A DNA stretch of 64,000 nt from JABAQJ01 sp046327745 (GTDB taxonomy: Bacteria; Gemmatimonadota; Gemmatimonadetes; Gemmatimonadales; Gemmatimonadaceae): contig JAXLXV010000007.1 of assembly GCA_046327745.1 (NCBI GenBank), positions 434,001 through 498,000 on the forward strand, in the 5' to 3' direction. Both the position numbers and the translations under genes were made by a program. The notes below the pieces were generated by a model that saw nothing but the letters and a program-made list of their open reading frames with translations, ran no database searches and had not been told where the DNA came from. Positions 47,492-57,127 of this stretch are shown piece by piece (positions within the stretch are counted from its first letter, which is position 1; each line of letters begins with the position of its first letter).

Positions 47492-48928
47492 ATGCCACAA
47501 TTCCTCAGCCACATCCGACAGCAGCCCGCCAACAAGGCGGCCGTCGTCTTCATCCACGGCTTTGGCGGCGACGCCGCCGCAACCTGGCAGAACTTTCCCA
47601 AGTATCTTGCAGCTGCCAACTCTCTCGCGGGCTGGGACATCTACACCCTCGGCTACGAGACGCACCTGCGCATCGACTTTCTGGTGAAGCTGTGGAGCGC
47701 AGATCCGGATCTGGACAAGGTGGCAAAGCGGTTGCGAACCGAGGCCAAGTCCGGCGACCTCGCACGCTACGACTCGTTATGCCTCATCGCGCACAGCATG
47801 GGAGGGCTGGTGACGCAGCGCGCGCTGGTCGATGACAAAGCCTTGCGTACGCGCACCAGCCATGTGTTCCTCTACGGTACTCCGAGCGGCGGCCTGGCGA
47901 AGGCGTCCCTGGTGCGGCTGCTCAAGCCGCAGCTGCGAAACATGTCGAAGGGTGGAGAGTTCATTCGCACGCTGCGCGCCGACTGGGAGAAGCGGTTCAC
48001 GCAAGCGGGCGCGGTGGCGCTTCCCTTCCGCTTCTTTGCGGTAGCTGGTGAAGCCGACGAGTTTGTCCCGGCGGAATCGTCACTCGGTCCTTTCCCCGAA
48101 ACCGCATATCCGGGCACACACTGTGTCGTACCTGGCGACCACCTTCAAATGGTGAAGCCGAGCGATGCGAAGAGCCTGAGCGTGCAGGTCGTTGTCAAAG
48201 GCCTGACTGGGGGGGCGCCGGCCTCCGGACCGCTCAACGCCGCCATGGTGGCCAATCAGTTCAGCAAGTTCAAGGAAGCCGTGGATATCCTTGAGCCCAA
48301 GGTCGACCAACTGGACGACGTCGGATTGGTGCAGCTGGCGCTGGCCCTCGAAGGGGTGAACAGGCAAGACGATGCCATCGCTGCTTTGGGTCGGCGCAAG
48401 CAAGCCGGCACGGACGTCCTCGGTGTGTTAGGCGGACGCCTCAAGCGCCGATGGTTGCTGTCGCGAATCGCCGAGGACGGCGATCGCGCGCAATCGCTGT
48501 ATGAGCAAGGACTCGCCGAGTCGACCAAGCAGGGGAATCATGCGCAAGCGTATTACCACGGCATCAATGTCGCGTTCATGCGCTTGGCAAAGAACAACGA
48601 CGTGAAGGGCGCCAAGACCGCAGCGACGACAGTGCTTGACGAGTGTAAGCTGGCGGAAGTATCCGAACTGAACCCGGACAAGAAGTGGCGTTTGGCGACG
48701 GAGGGCGAGGCCCTGATGATCGTCGGCCGGGTGGAGGACGCCGTGAAGCGGTACGCGCTGGCAGCGTCACCGGAGCACGGGGCGAATACGCGAGAGCTGG
48801 ACTCGATGTATCGTCAGGCAATCGCGGTGAGTCGGCTGGTGGCGGACGCGGAGACCACGAAGCGGCTGGCGGAGATCTTTGAGCCTGAGGATGCGTCCGA
48901 GAAGAGTCCGAAGGGCCGTTTCAAATGA
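47492..48928 (+). CDS. Alpha/beta hydrolase fused to a TRAFs-binding-like helical domain
   Basis: The 478-residue protein starts with a lipase-like domain: FIHGFGGDAAATW, nucleophile elbow AHSMGGL, Asp in EADEFVP and His in GDHLQMV. It is closest in style to PGAP1/DUF676 lipases. The C-terminal 200 residues are helical, with QAYYHGINVAFMRLA echoing the YYTGINAAAKS motif of the divergent TIR protein. This suggests that both effectors are recruited by a shared helical domain. ATG 47492 starts just before the hydrolase domain. Its TGA overlaps the next gene (ATGA). Confidence 0.78.
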   Translation: MPQFLSHIRQQPANKAAVVFIHGFGGDAAATWQNFPKYLAAANSLAGWDIYTLGYETHLRIDFLVKLWSADPDLDKVAKRLRTEAKSGDLARYDSLCLIAHSMGGLVTQRALVDDKALRTRTSHVFLYGTPSGGLAKASLVRLLKPQLRNMSKGGEFIRTLRADWEKRFTQAGAVALPFRFFAVAGEADEFVPAESSLGPFPETAYPGTHCVVPGDHLQMVKPSDAKSLSVQVVVKGLTGGAPASGPLNAAMVANQFSKFKEAVDILEPKVDQLDDVGLVQLALALEGVNRQDDAIAALGRRKQAGTDVLGVLGGRLKRRWLLSRIAEDGDRAQSLYEQGLAESTKQGNHAQAYYHGINVAFMRLAKNNDVKGAKTAATTVLDECKLAEVSELNPDKKWRLATEGEALMIVGRVEDAVKRYALAASPEHGANTRELDSMYRQAIAVSRLVADAETTKRLAEIFEPEDASEKSPKGRFK

Positions 48929-49759
48929 CGGCTCGCAAGTCTCCCAGCTCGGGGGCGCGCGATGCAACCAGCCTGAAATTCGCGCCACCGATGAATCCTG
49001 ACCTACCATTCGCCTTCCTGATCACGTCGTTCGCGGATGACGAGAAGTTCCAGAGCGTGCGGCACGGGGGGATCGACCCGGCGGCCGCTGCGTTCGGCTA
49101 TCCCGTGTACCGCATTGATGAGATTCCAACCGACTCACCGATAGTCGAGGCAACGCGCCACTACATCTCCCTAGCGGACTTCGTCATCGCCGATCTGAGT
49201 GGTGCGCGCCCGAACTGCTATTACGAAGTTGGGTATGCCACGCCGCAGGTGGGGCCGTCGTTCGTATCAACGAAGGCGAGCAGCCCGCATTTAACGTCGC
49301 GGGACTCACGGTCCTTGGCTATCGCGGCGGTCGCTCTCTTCGCCGAAAACTCCAACCCTACCTGCTCTCGCACGTGTTGACGTCGAAAGGCGTGGCAACG
49401 GAAGAGGACGAGAACAAGGGAAGTTTGGACGCCGTCAGTTCGTCGATCCGTTCATCATGACCGGGCGCGTTGAGATTGCTGACGGCGACGACGATGACAT
49501 GTCCCTCACGTTCAACATCAACCTGCGCATTCGCTCGGTCGATCCGAAGCGCCCGCTGAAAGGATTCGTCACCTTTCACCTACACGAAACGTTCGACCAG
49601 AAGACGTATCGGGTGAAGGCGGCCGACGGCGAGGCATTTTGTCCGAGATCGAAAGCTACGGCAGCTTTACCGCCGGCGCCGTCGTGCACTCAACCGGCAC
49701 GGAACTGGAACTGGATCTCTGTCAACTTCCAGGCGCCGGCGCCGGGTCAAAATCGGTGA
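48925..49759 (+). pseudogene. TIR-like (deoxyribosyltransferase fold) plus probable pYEATS domain, frameshifted
   Basis: The first 90 residues (AFLITSFAD, FVIADLSGARPNCYYEVGYA) match the nucleoside 2-deoxyribosyltransferase/TIR-like fold. After a frameshift near 49.25 kb the text continues as YLLSHVLTSKGVATEED, then after another as KRPLKGFVTFHLHETF and, after a third near 49.64 kb, YGSFTAGAVV...LELDLCQLPGAG, a pattern I assign to the prokaryotic YEATS domain. The ATG overlaps the hydrolase stop, so it is the second gene of that operon. The 3' end is approximate. Confidence 0.6.
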
Positions 49760-49801
49760 CCGTCGCGGCGCTGCCGAACGAGCTCGATGCAGCGCCTGCT
49801 T

Positions 49802-50490
49802 TCAGCCCATGGTGTGAACCCTGGCCGCCGGCGACAGGATTGGCCCCCAGCCCAAGCATCGCCAGAGCCCGCTCCTTTGTTCAGCAACTCTCGGCGATGC
49901 GCCATTCGTTCGTCCGCCGTTGATCTTCATCGTCAGCCCCACCGCGTCGTCCTTATCCGCCAACACATTGAGGTTGCGGCTGTCCCGAAATAGACCGCGG
50001 AGTGCACCGCGTACTCGCTGGAGACCAGATCCGGCTCGTCTAGGATTCGCGGCTCACCAATCCAAGCCGCAGACGACTTGTAGTTGTCCTTCCCCGTCAG
50101 CTGAATCAGCCCGCGACCGCGATACTTCCAGCCATCGCCGCTGGCCTCATCGCCGTTGCCCATGCGGCTCGCGTACACCCGATTGGCGATCTTCTGGTTG
50201 TCGAGCATAGGCCTCCGCCTCGGCGCGCGTCTTGAAGTGCTTGGGAAGACCTTGAGCAGGGCATCCGCCGAGTAGTTGAGGTTCTCCATGTCGAAGTGCA
50301 GGCAGCCAGATTCGTGGAGGATCTGCGCGAAGAAGTGCGCGAGGCGCTGTTTGGGTCCGGCGATGCCATACTTCGGCAGCACGGTTTCGAACTGGCCGAT
50401 GTATTGCTCGGCGTCGGCGTTGGAGACGCCCATCACGAAGCATTTCGACTCGGGTGTTCGTGGTGCCCTCGCTCGGTTCCGAGATGCCAT
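49802..50490 (-). pseudogene. GH19-like chitinase/lysozyme, frameshifted
   Basis: The frames contain FFAQILHESGCLHFDMENL, GDGWKYRGRGLIQLTGKDNY and, in another frame, VGLTMKINGGRTNG, the typical order in GH19 endolysins and chitinases; Glu in LHESG is the expected catalytic acid. Breaks lie near 50.22 and 49.99 kb, and perhaps near 49.88. The first Met is uncertain (50490 or 50433). It converges with the pYEATS gene. A cell-wall hydrolase in this setting could be a lytic effector, which is inference. Confidence 0.65.
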
Positions 50491-50590
50491 CCAACGTCGC
50501 TTGGTGTTTCACATGCGTTCTGTGCCTTAGCGTGAGGTGCCCTTCACTACCGCGTGTTGCAGCCGGACCGCCGCGCCGGCGGCCACTCCC

Positions 50591-50997
50591 TCACTTGGAG
50601 ACGTTGCGGACCTCCGTCAGCAGCGCTTGCGCCAAGCCCGCCACCGCGGACAGGCGGTGCGTCCCTGTTTGAAGCTGAGAGACAGGAATGGCGTCGGACG
50701 CGAGTGTCCGGTCCCTCAGCAGCAGGTAGAACACCATTTGCTCGGCCGCGGGTGGCGGGTAGTCCTGACGACGTGCAGTGCCGATCGCGCCTGACGGCTC
50801 GTCCTGCAGGAAGCGTTCAGCGGCCGTCGCGACCGATGGTGAACCAGCGCCGATGGTCCCGCTGCGAGGTAGGACGTAGAGGCTGACGGTCCGTCGACGA
50901 GGGCGACCAGCGTGGCCAATCCGTTCCCGACGTTCCAGTCCAAAACGGCGGCCCCTAACACGCCATCCGGGGTGGGAGTCGTTATCGCCGTCAGCAT
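50591..50997 (-). CDS. Small uncharacterised protein, one frameshift
   Basis: About 135 residues reconstructed across one break near 50883: MLTAITTPTPDGVLGA, then SLYVLPRSGTIGAGS, then PAAEQMVFYLLLRD and a final Leu-rich helix. GC-ending codons run through both frames, supporting a real gene. It resembles small uncharacterised proteins with the FYLL motif that I cannot name. Its ATG overlaps the stop of the tiny gene upstream. Confidence 0.5.
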
Positions 50998-51134
50998 ACG
51001 TCGCGAAGCACTTCCAAGCGCAACGTGGCGGAGACCGCGGGATCCTTGGGGGAGCGAGTGCGCCCCCGCAACATACGGGCGATGACGTGCAGCAGGGCGG
51101 CCGCGGCGCGGCAGGGAAGAGCCGTACGACTCAT
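50991..51134 (-). CDS. Very short gene (47 residues) between TIR gene and small protein
   Basis: An ATG at 51134 overlaps the stop of the TIR gene (ATGA), and its TGA overlaps the next start (ATGCTGA). Nearly all codons end in G or C. The peptide is Arg/Ala/Leu-rich (LLHVIARMLRGRTRS) and matches nothing I know. It could instead be a piece of a neighbour displaced by a frameshift. Confidence 0.4.
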   Translation of the reverse strand: MSRTALPCRAAAALLHVIARMLRGRTRSPKDPAVSATLRLEVLRDVC

Positions 51135-52031
51135 CGGGATGCGGAACTCAGGACCGAGCGTGCGGCCATGTTCATGTACAGTGCCAGATTCAGGTCGTAG
51201 ATCGTCACCTTTCGCTGCGCGTCCACGTCGTCAGCGACACCATCACGTGATTGAACACGTTCCTCCTCCCGGATGGTGATCGAGTACGCGACAGTGGTCG
51301 CTCACCATGCGCATGAAGTCCGCCGCTTGACCAGGTTGAAGTGCGGGAACTTGAAGGTCTTCACCGAGATACCGTACTTCAGCGCTCCCGAAGTTGTCCA
51401 GATACGAGCCTTCATAGTCGTCGGCCGACAGGATCGTGGCCAGTTCTTGGTCCGAGACCGGCTGTGTTCTGGCGATCGCAGGATCAGGCTGCGGGTACTC
51501 GTCTTTGTCCGGCCTGCACGTTTGAGTCTCCCAGCCAATCGCGATGCAGTAGGTCGACGAGCAGGCCAATGGCCAATGGCACGACGCATAATCAATGCGC
51601 TCCGCTTGCAGCGTCGTCACAAACCGTATCGAGTCTGGGATGACGAACTTCTCGGGGTTTGAAGAGTTCGCAATCGGCGAAGAGCGGTATGACCGCAGCA
51701 ACGGAGAGGCCGAACCGATTCCCCTCGGCGGCAGCGGAGTGCGCCCTGACAATATTCGAGTTCATGGCACACCAGTCGTCTCCACTTCGGCTGCCTTCGC
51801 CCGTGGCGCGAAGGGGCATCCAGTGCTTGCCAATGAGGGCGATCGTGGCGTGCGCGGAATCCAGGAGGCGTCGGAGCCGGTCCGGAAACTGATCACCTGG
51901 TGCCAGTTCATGGACGTCGACCACGACGTGTACAAATTATGCAGGCGTGCTTCTATTTCGTAAGCCAGCAACAACGCGATGGGTGCGCTATCCTGGCGAC
52001 GGTAGCTGACGAAGAACGTAAATGGCTGCAC
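51131..52031 (-). pseudogene. TIR domain protein, frameshifted
   Basis: The start GTG at 52031 follows GGAGG. TFFVSYRRQDSAPIALL opens a TIR domain, then in a second frame VDVHELAPGDQFPDRL and ATIALIGKHWMPL. The WxxxE site is split by a break near 51.76 kb (DDW, then VCHELEYC). Further frames give FVIPDSIRF, then TVAYSITIREEER and IYDLNLALYMNMAAR up to a TGA at 51131. About 300 residues in all. The C-terminal half is unrecognised. Confidence 0.6.
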
Positions 52032-52146
52032 AACCTCGTCCCTCCCGCATGAAGCTGAGCGCGCTATCGCCCTGCGGGGCGTGGAGCTCGATATCGCTGC
52101 GGCTTCCGCTTGCGGCCGCCGTGCTGGGATCCGGAGATGGAGGCGT

Positions 52147-53286
52147 TCAACGGATCGCATTCAAGTTGAACGCCGCATGGACGGCGATCTGCAGGGCTTA
52201 CGTAGTCCACGAACGTTCCCGTCAGTAACTCTCCCCGCGGGTCAGGTGGAAGGAGGATGACGTGTACGCCTCCTCCATCGACCCAAACACCGAGCTGGGA
52301 ATCTGCAGCGGCACACCGCGTCCACGCTCAGGATCGATGCCCATGTACGCCATGTTCGCTTCCGGCACTCCAGCGCCCAACGGCGAAGCCGGGATTCAGG
52401 TACCCAGTGGAGTGATTCGCGCTGTTTGACCTGTGGGCAATCTCTATCAGGTCGCTATGCTTTGCCCTGAGCACGTGCGGCGCTGGCGGGCCATCTCCGC
52501 CGCTCCCACCACATCTGGTCCGATCACCAATCGCACAGTTCCCGAGCGGCACCAACGCACGCGTCACCAGGGTCCTTCGCGTAGTCCTGCCCATCACGGC
52601 CATGGTCTCGATAACCAGCCGCCGCATGACCTCGTCGATGATCATGTGAAGTGCTCGCGCAGCCGGGTCAGACGCCGAGTCTCTTGGGCGATGACCTGGT
52701 CCTTGTACTCGCTGTCCAAGTTCGCCACCCAATCGAGCGTATCCTGGCACCACTCGAGCAGACACCCCTCGCTGTCCACGATCGGCCTGCGCTCTGTTGG
52801 CGCGGCGAGTAGTCCGCGCGTAACTGTACTTCATCCAGCTTGAACGGATCTGACCCCGTCAACGACAAGGGATACACGCTACGAAGACACACCCGGTAAA
52901 TCTGCTCTAGAACGGCATCGGTCACGCCATCCGCGGCATCGAGGTACCACCACTCCTTCATTATCCGGCAATGACGACGCATCGCACACCACCGGCAGGA
53001 TCACTAGGTTGTGTTGCCTCTCACGCAGCTCAACGGCGGCGTGAACTCCTCGCGATCCACTCCGAGCGATTCGCCGTGGCCGTGCGCAGCTGATCGGCAC
53101 CTCAGCCCCGGCAATGCGTCGAGGGATGGCCTCCGTGAGGCAGTGTTGGTCAGTGACGTTCCATCCTCCCGCGTGATCTGCAGTCCGCGCTCCTTCAGAT
53201 ATTCGTCGATGCGCTCAGCGAGTGGTGCGTCCGCGAAACTGTAGGAAATGAAGGTGCGGGCCGTAGTCGCGTAGGGAAAAGCGCAT
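52147..53286 (-). pseudogene. TIR domain protein, heavily frameshifted
   Basis: ATG 53286 has AGAGGGA upstream. Removing one base of the AAAA run at 53277-53280 turns the start into MRFPYATTARTFISYSFAD, a TIR opening, followed by ERIDEYLKERGLQI. Later pieces in other frames are VELRERQHNLVILPVV, YRVCLRSVYPLSL, MIIDEVMRRLVIETM and LLTGTFVDYV. At least five breaks. The tail contains a helical region of unknown family. The end at 52147 is a best guess. Confidence 0.55.
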
Positions 53287-53363
53287 GGATCCCTCTCTGA
53301 CGTTTGTCCAGACTGTACCGACGAGATACTCAAAGACTGATACCGCGCATGTCCACGTCGTCG

Positions 53364-54391
53364 TTAGGCGCCGGGCCCCGGACACTGGCGCCTCATAGCC
53401 CCAGACTGCGCCACCTCGCCGAGCTCTTTCCGAAACGCCTTCATGTCGGCCGGATCGTACAGCACCGCCTTGCGCGTGCTGACATCGAAATGGAATCCGC
53501 TCGTCGTTGGCCGCCATGCACATGATGATGTCCGAACGGAAAGCATCTGAAAGTCCAAGCTCGTAAAACACGTTCGGATTCAGATCCGTAAGCACGGCGA
53601 CCACCAGGTCCGCACTCAGGATCTCCAGAGTACGGCATCCGTAATCAGTCGTGGCCACGCAATGGCATCCGCGCGAACGGCGACATTCCATCCGCGGCGG
53701 CGCAGGCCGGCCGGATGCCGTCTATATAGATGTCCTCGTGCTTCTTGTCGAACGGCATGATCACGAAGGCGCGCTTCTGTCCCTTCGCGCGTGCGAGCAG
53801 CTTTCGCGCCGCTCAAACTCGGCCAGCGAGATCCGGTTCTCGCTCACGGCGCGATCAATCACCTGCATGCAGTGCGAGCACAGGTCGCCGTTGGCGATGG
53901 CCGCCTCGATGTCGGTTGGCTTGTCGCAATAGTCCATCACACAGGCCCGCGACTCCTGGTGGTAGTCGAGCCCCGCGTACAGGCTGAGAATCGACGCGCC
54001 AAACAGGTGCAACAGGTAGAGCTGGATCGGCCGCGCGGCCGAGGACTCGACCACGGGTACGTACTGATGGTGCAAACGAGATCGCTGGGATGCAGCCCGG
54101 AGAAGTAAGATATCGCCTCGGGATCATTTTCGTCTTCTCGTTCGCCGTACAGGGCGTGTCACCAGTATGCCAGGCGCCTTGAGCTCCGCGCGCTTCAGGA
54201 AGCGAGGCGCGGCGTCGTCGAAATCGTACGCGCCGTTGGCCAAGGCATACGGCTTCAGGTCGAACGCTTGTTCGAACAGCCCGTCGAGAGGGCGCCTTCT
54301 GGATTTGATTCGCGAGGCCGATCGCGTTGTTCACCTCGGCCCGGTCGCACGATCCCAGCTGCGCCACGAACAATGTCTTTTGCGTGAACAT
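53364..54391 (-). pseudogene. Protein with Cys-rich knuckle and C-terminal TIR-like domain, frameshifted
   Basis: The N-terminal half, in several frames, reads MFTQKTLFVAQLGSCD, LFEQAFDLKPYALANG and LLHLFGASILSLYAGLDY, then CVMDYCDKPTDI and LCSHCMQ. The CxM...CxxC spacing recalls archaemetzincin-type proteins, but no HExxH is seen. The C-terminal half is FVIMPFDKKHEDIYIDG and ADLVVAVLTDLNPNVFYELG, a nucleoside-deoxyribosyltransferase/TIR-like domain. The TAA stop lies inside a GCCTAAC word. At least four breaks. Confidence 0.55.
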
Positions 54392-54678
54392 TCACCGGAG
54401 AGAGTTGGGGCCACTCAGTTTGGGGCGACCGACACGAGGCGTTTCAGGTGGGGAATCAGGCCGAAATCACGGTATGTGTAGGTCGTCTTGGGCGGAGGCG
54501 GACACCGCCAGCATGGATTCTCTAGCGCAAATGCGGTCAGGGATGCCGGGGCCCCGAACGGATGCAAGCTCCCGAGGAGGCTAACGCGAACCGTAGCGAA
54601 GCGGGAAGGCGGTGGCGCTGGGTAGCTGCAGCACACGGATAGCCACTAGCGCGAAGACGTGGTTGCGCCCAATCTGCC

Positions 54679-55737
54679 GTGAGTCCGACTGCCTGAAATC
54701 CGACGGAGGCGAGCAGCACGGCAGATCTTCATCGGCAGCTCGAAAGAAGGCGGCTCGCTTGCCAGCGCCGTCGCCGAGGCCGTCCGTCGCGCCGGTATGG
54801 TACCCTTGCTGTGGACCGAGGTGTTTCCGCCGGGGAAATCCTGCTCGACCGGATCGAAGAACTGCCACCAGATGATTGATGGAGCCATCCCTGATCGTCG
54901 GCCCCGATCAGGAGTCCATCCGTTCGGCAACCGGCAAGACTCGCCGCGAACCGGTGCCTAACGTGATCTTCGAGTATGGCTACCTGTCTGGGCGGCTGAC
55001 CCGGAAAGCGCGTCGCCTTGTGCGTCTGCGATGGCGTGGACATGCCATCGGACCTGCAAGGCCTCACGGTGGTGGAAGTGCCGGCGACCACACCGCAGGC
55101 CGGAGCTACCGGAGAAGAGTGAACGGAGTCTCCACAACTGGCTGCATTCCTTGGTTCCCTTGGCCGCGGGCATTCCACCGAGTCATCGCGTGCATGGCTA
55201 CTCAGGTGTGTGGCATGTGCAGGACCGCTTTTCACTCGCGCGGGTCAGCCTGTGGAGCCACCCGAACTCGTCACCGGGAGGGGACGACGGTCCTTTCCAT
55301 TCCGGACGACGGGCTCGGTGGCGTGGGCAGCCAGATCGGCGTGCTGGATGTGAAGCTGCGATCGTACCGAGCGAAGTGGAACGTCTCGAACGCCGTCATG
55401 AATGCAGAGGTCGATACGCTCGGCCAGTTGCGACTCCACGTGGAAGTCCGCGCGCGCACCCTCATCGCCGGGAGTGAAGCAGGAAGCCTAACGGCCGGTG
55501 CTGGGTTGGAGCTGCCGAGCCCACGCTGGGGTGGTGCTGGCACCTGACGTGAGCGAGGCGGCGAAGCTCACCGGCTCACATCACTACTATGTGGCGGGCA
55601 GCCTGTACTCACGCGCTGACGAATTCACCATCCGTCCGCGAAGCCGGGCTCGAGCAGGCGGACGCGGGTTTAATCGGCGCTAACCTGACGACGACGGGCT
55701 TTACATTCGGTACCTGCTCGTCGCCGCCAACTCCTAG
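54679..55737 (+). pseudogene. TIR-like nucleotide-binding domain (PF10137 type) with beta tail, frameshifted
   Basis: IFIGSSKEGGSLASAVAEA, MVPLLWTEVF, LIVGPDQES, VIFEYGYLSGRL and DMPSDLQGLTVVEV appear in order but in three frames; this is the CAP12/PF10137 TIR-like pattern. The C-terminal part (GGVGSQIGVLDVKLRSY, GSHHYYVAGSLYS) looks beta-rich and ends DDGLYIRYLLVAANS at a TAG. That stop forms a CTAG with the stop of the convergent gene. No clear start codon; the 5' end is approximate. Confidence 0.55.
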
Positions 55738-56940
55738 CCCTTCGCTCCGCTCGGAAACCCCACAACCTTCCGGTACAGGTCGTTGTTCTTCTGATACCAG
55801 TGCGCGGTATTGACTAGCACCTGCAACGCGTTCACGTCCTGCCGGTGGAACGCACCTGCGCCCTTGAGAAGTTCCACCGGCTCACCGCGCCCCTTCGCCG
55901 CGATACTCGCGGCCAGCATCAACGCCATGTCGCCAGCAGACTTCAGCTCACCGCGAAAGACGAGCAAAGCCATGAAAGAAGTAAAGAGCGTGGAGAAGTA
56001 CCCCGGAGATATGTCGCCGCCGGAATCGAGGGCCGCACCCCAATGCGCATCGATGGCGCAAAGAATGTTGGCGTGCGTAGTCGAGCGATGCCAGCCCGAC
56101 CCAATGTCCCCACCCCGCCAGCTTTTCAATCTGGGATATGTCCGCGCCGCTTAGCTGATTGAGCCTTTCCTCGGTAGGAGGTCGTCCACGTGGCCAATCG
56201 GCTCGGTGGACGCTTCAAAATTCTCCGGGTTCGTGACAGAGGCCCGGCCCATGGCGTTCGCCGCGACCAAGAAGGTCCAGTTCCGTCCGAATGCCACCTT
56301 CCTTGCTCGTGTTGGCAACGACGATCGCGTCGCAGGCTCGGATGAGATGTTCGGCGGCGGACTCCTCCCACCGTTGAATCGACTCCCACATGGGCGTCAA
56401 GATGAACGGATGCGAGTTCTCATTGAGTTCATGTTCATTCTTCCCTTCTTCGTGCGTTAGGTAGCCACTGAAGGACAGCGCATCCGTGGGGTTGGCGATC
56501 CGAGGACGGCGTACGAGGGAATTTTCGTTCAACCTGGCCGCGCAACTGGGTGTCGTCCGAGAAGTCCACCGCCGACTGCAACACGCCCATCTGCCGAATG
56601 ACGACGCCAGGATCCTCGCCTTGGAACGCACTCAGGCCGGTGGAAACGCGACGGAACTTTCTCAGGAAAGAATGATCGGCTTCGGCTTTCTCGCGGTTTG
56701 GACAGCACTTCACCACGGAAGTTGTAGTACTGCACACCGTGCGAGGCGAGCAGGTTCCATGTAGATCCACTCGATCCAGTCCCTTTTGAATTCCGGACGA
56801 AGACGGATACGTCGGCTCTCGCGTGAAGTCCTGGACCGCAGCGAAGTCGGGTGACGAAGGTGCCGGCACGCGACCACCGGGGAAGAGTTCTTCGAACGGA
56901 GAGAGCAGGCCGATGAAGCAGTCGCGTATGACGTGCGGAC
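55734..56940 (-). pseudogene. TIR-like protein of unknown class, heavily frameshifted
   Basis: Pieces from several frames run RDCFIGLLSPFEELFPGG, WIEWIYMEPA, ALSFSGYLTHEEGKNEH, HLIRACDAIVVANTSKEGG and TELDFLVAANAMGRA, then a clean frame of about 130 residues ending VVGFPSGAKG at 55734. The CDAIVVANTS...TEL segment looks like the core of a TIR- or SLOG-like fold, which is a weak assignment. The true start is unclear and may lie nearer 57.0 kb. Confidence 0.45.
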
Positions 56941-57127
56941 GGACTTACTGCCCGGCCAGCGCTTGAGACGCAGACGTGATCTCAGGACGCGGATCTGGCC
57001 CGCCAAGCCCGATCATCGATCGCGGCGACCTCGCCACTACAATGCTCTCGGTTCGGTGGGCGCGACATCGCAACGCTTCGTCACATCTTTGGCTTGCAGT
57101 AGCTGCTCGTGCGTACTCTTCAGTGTT

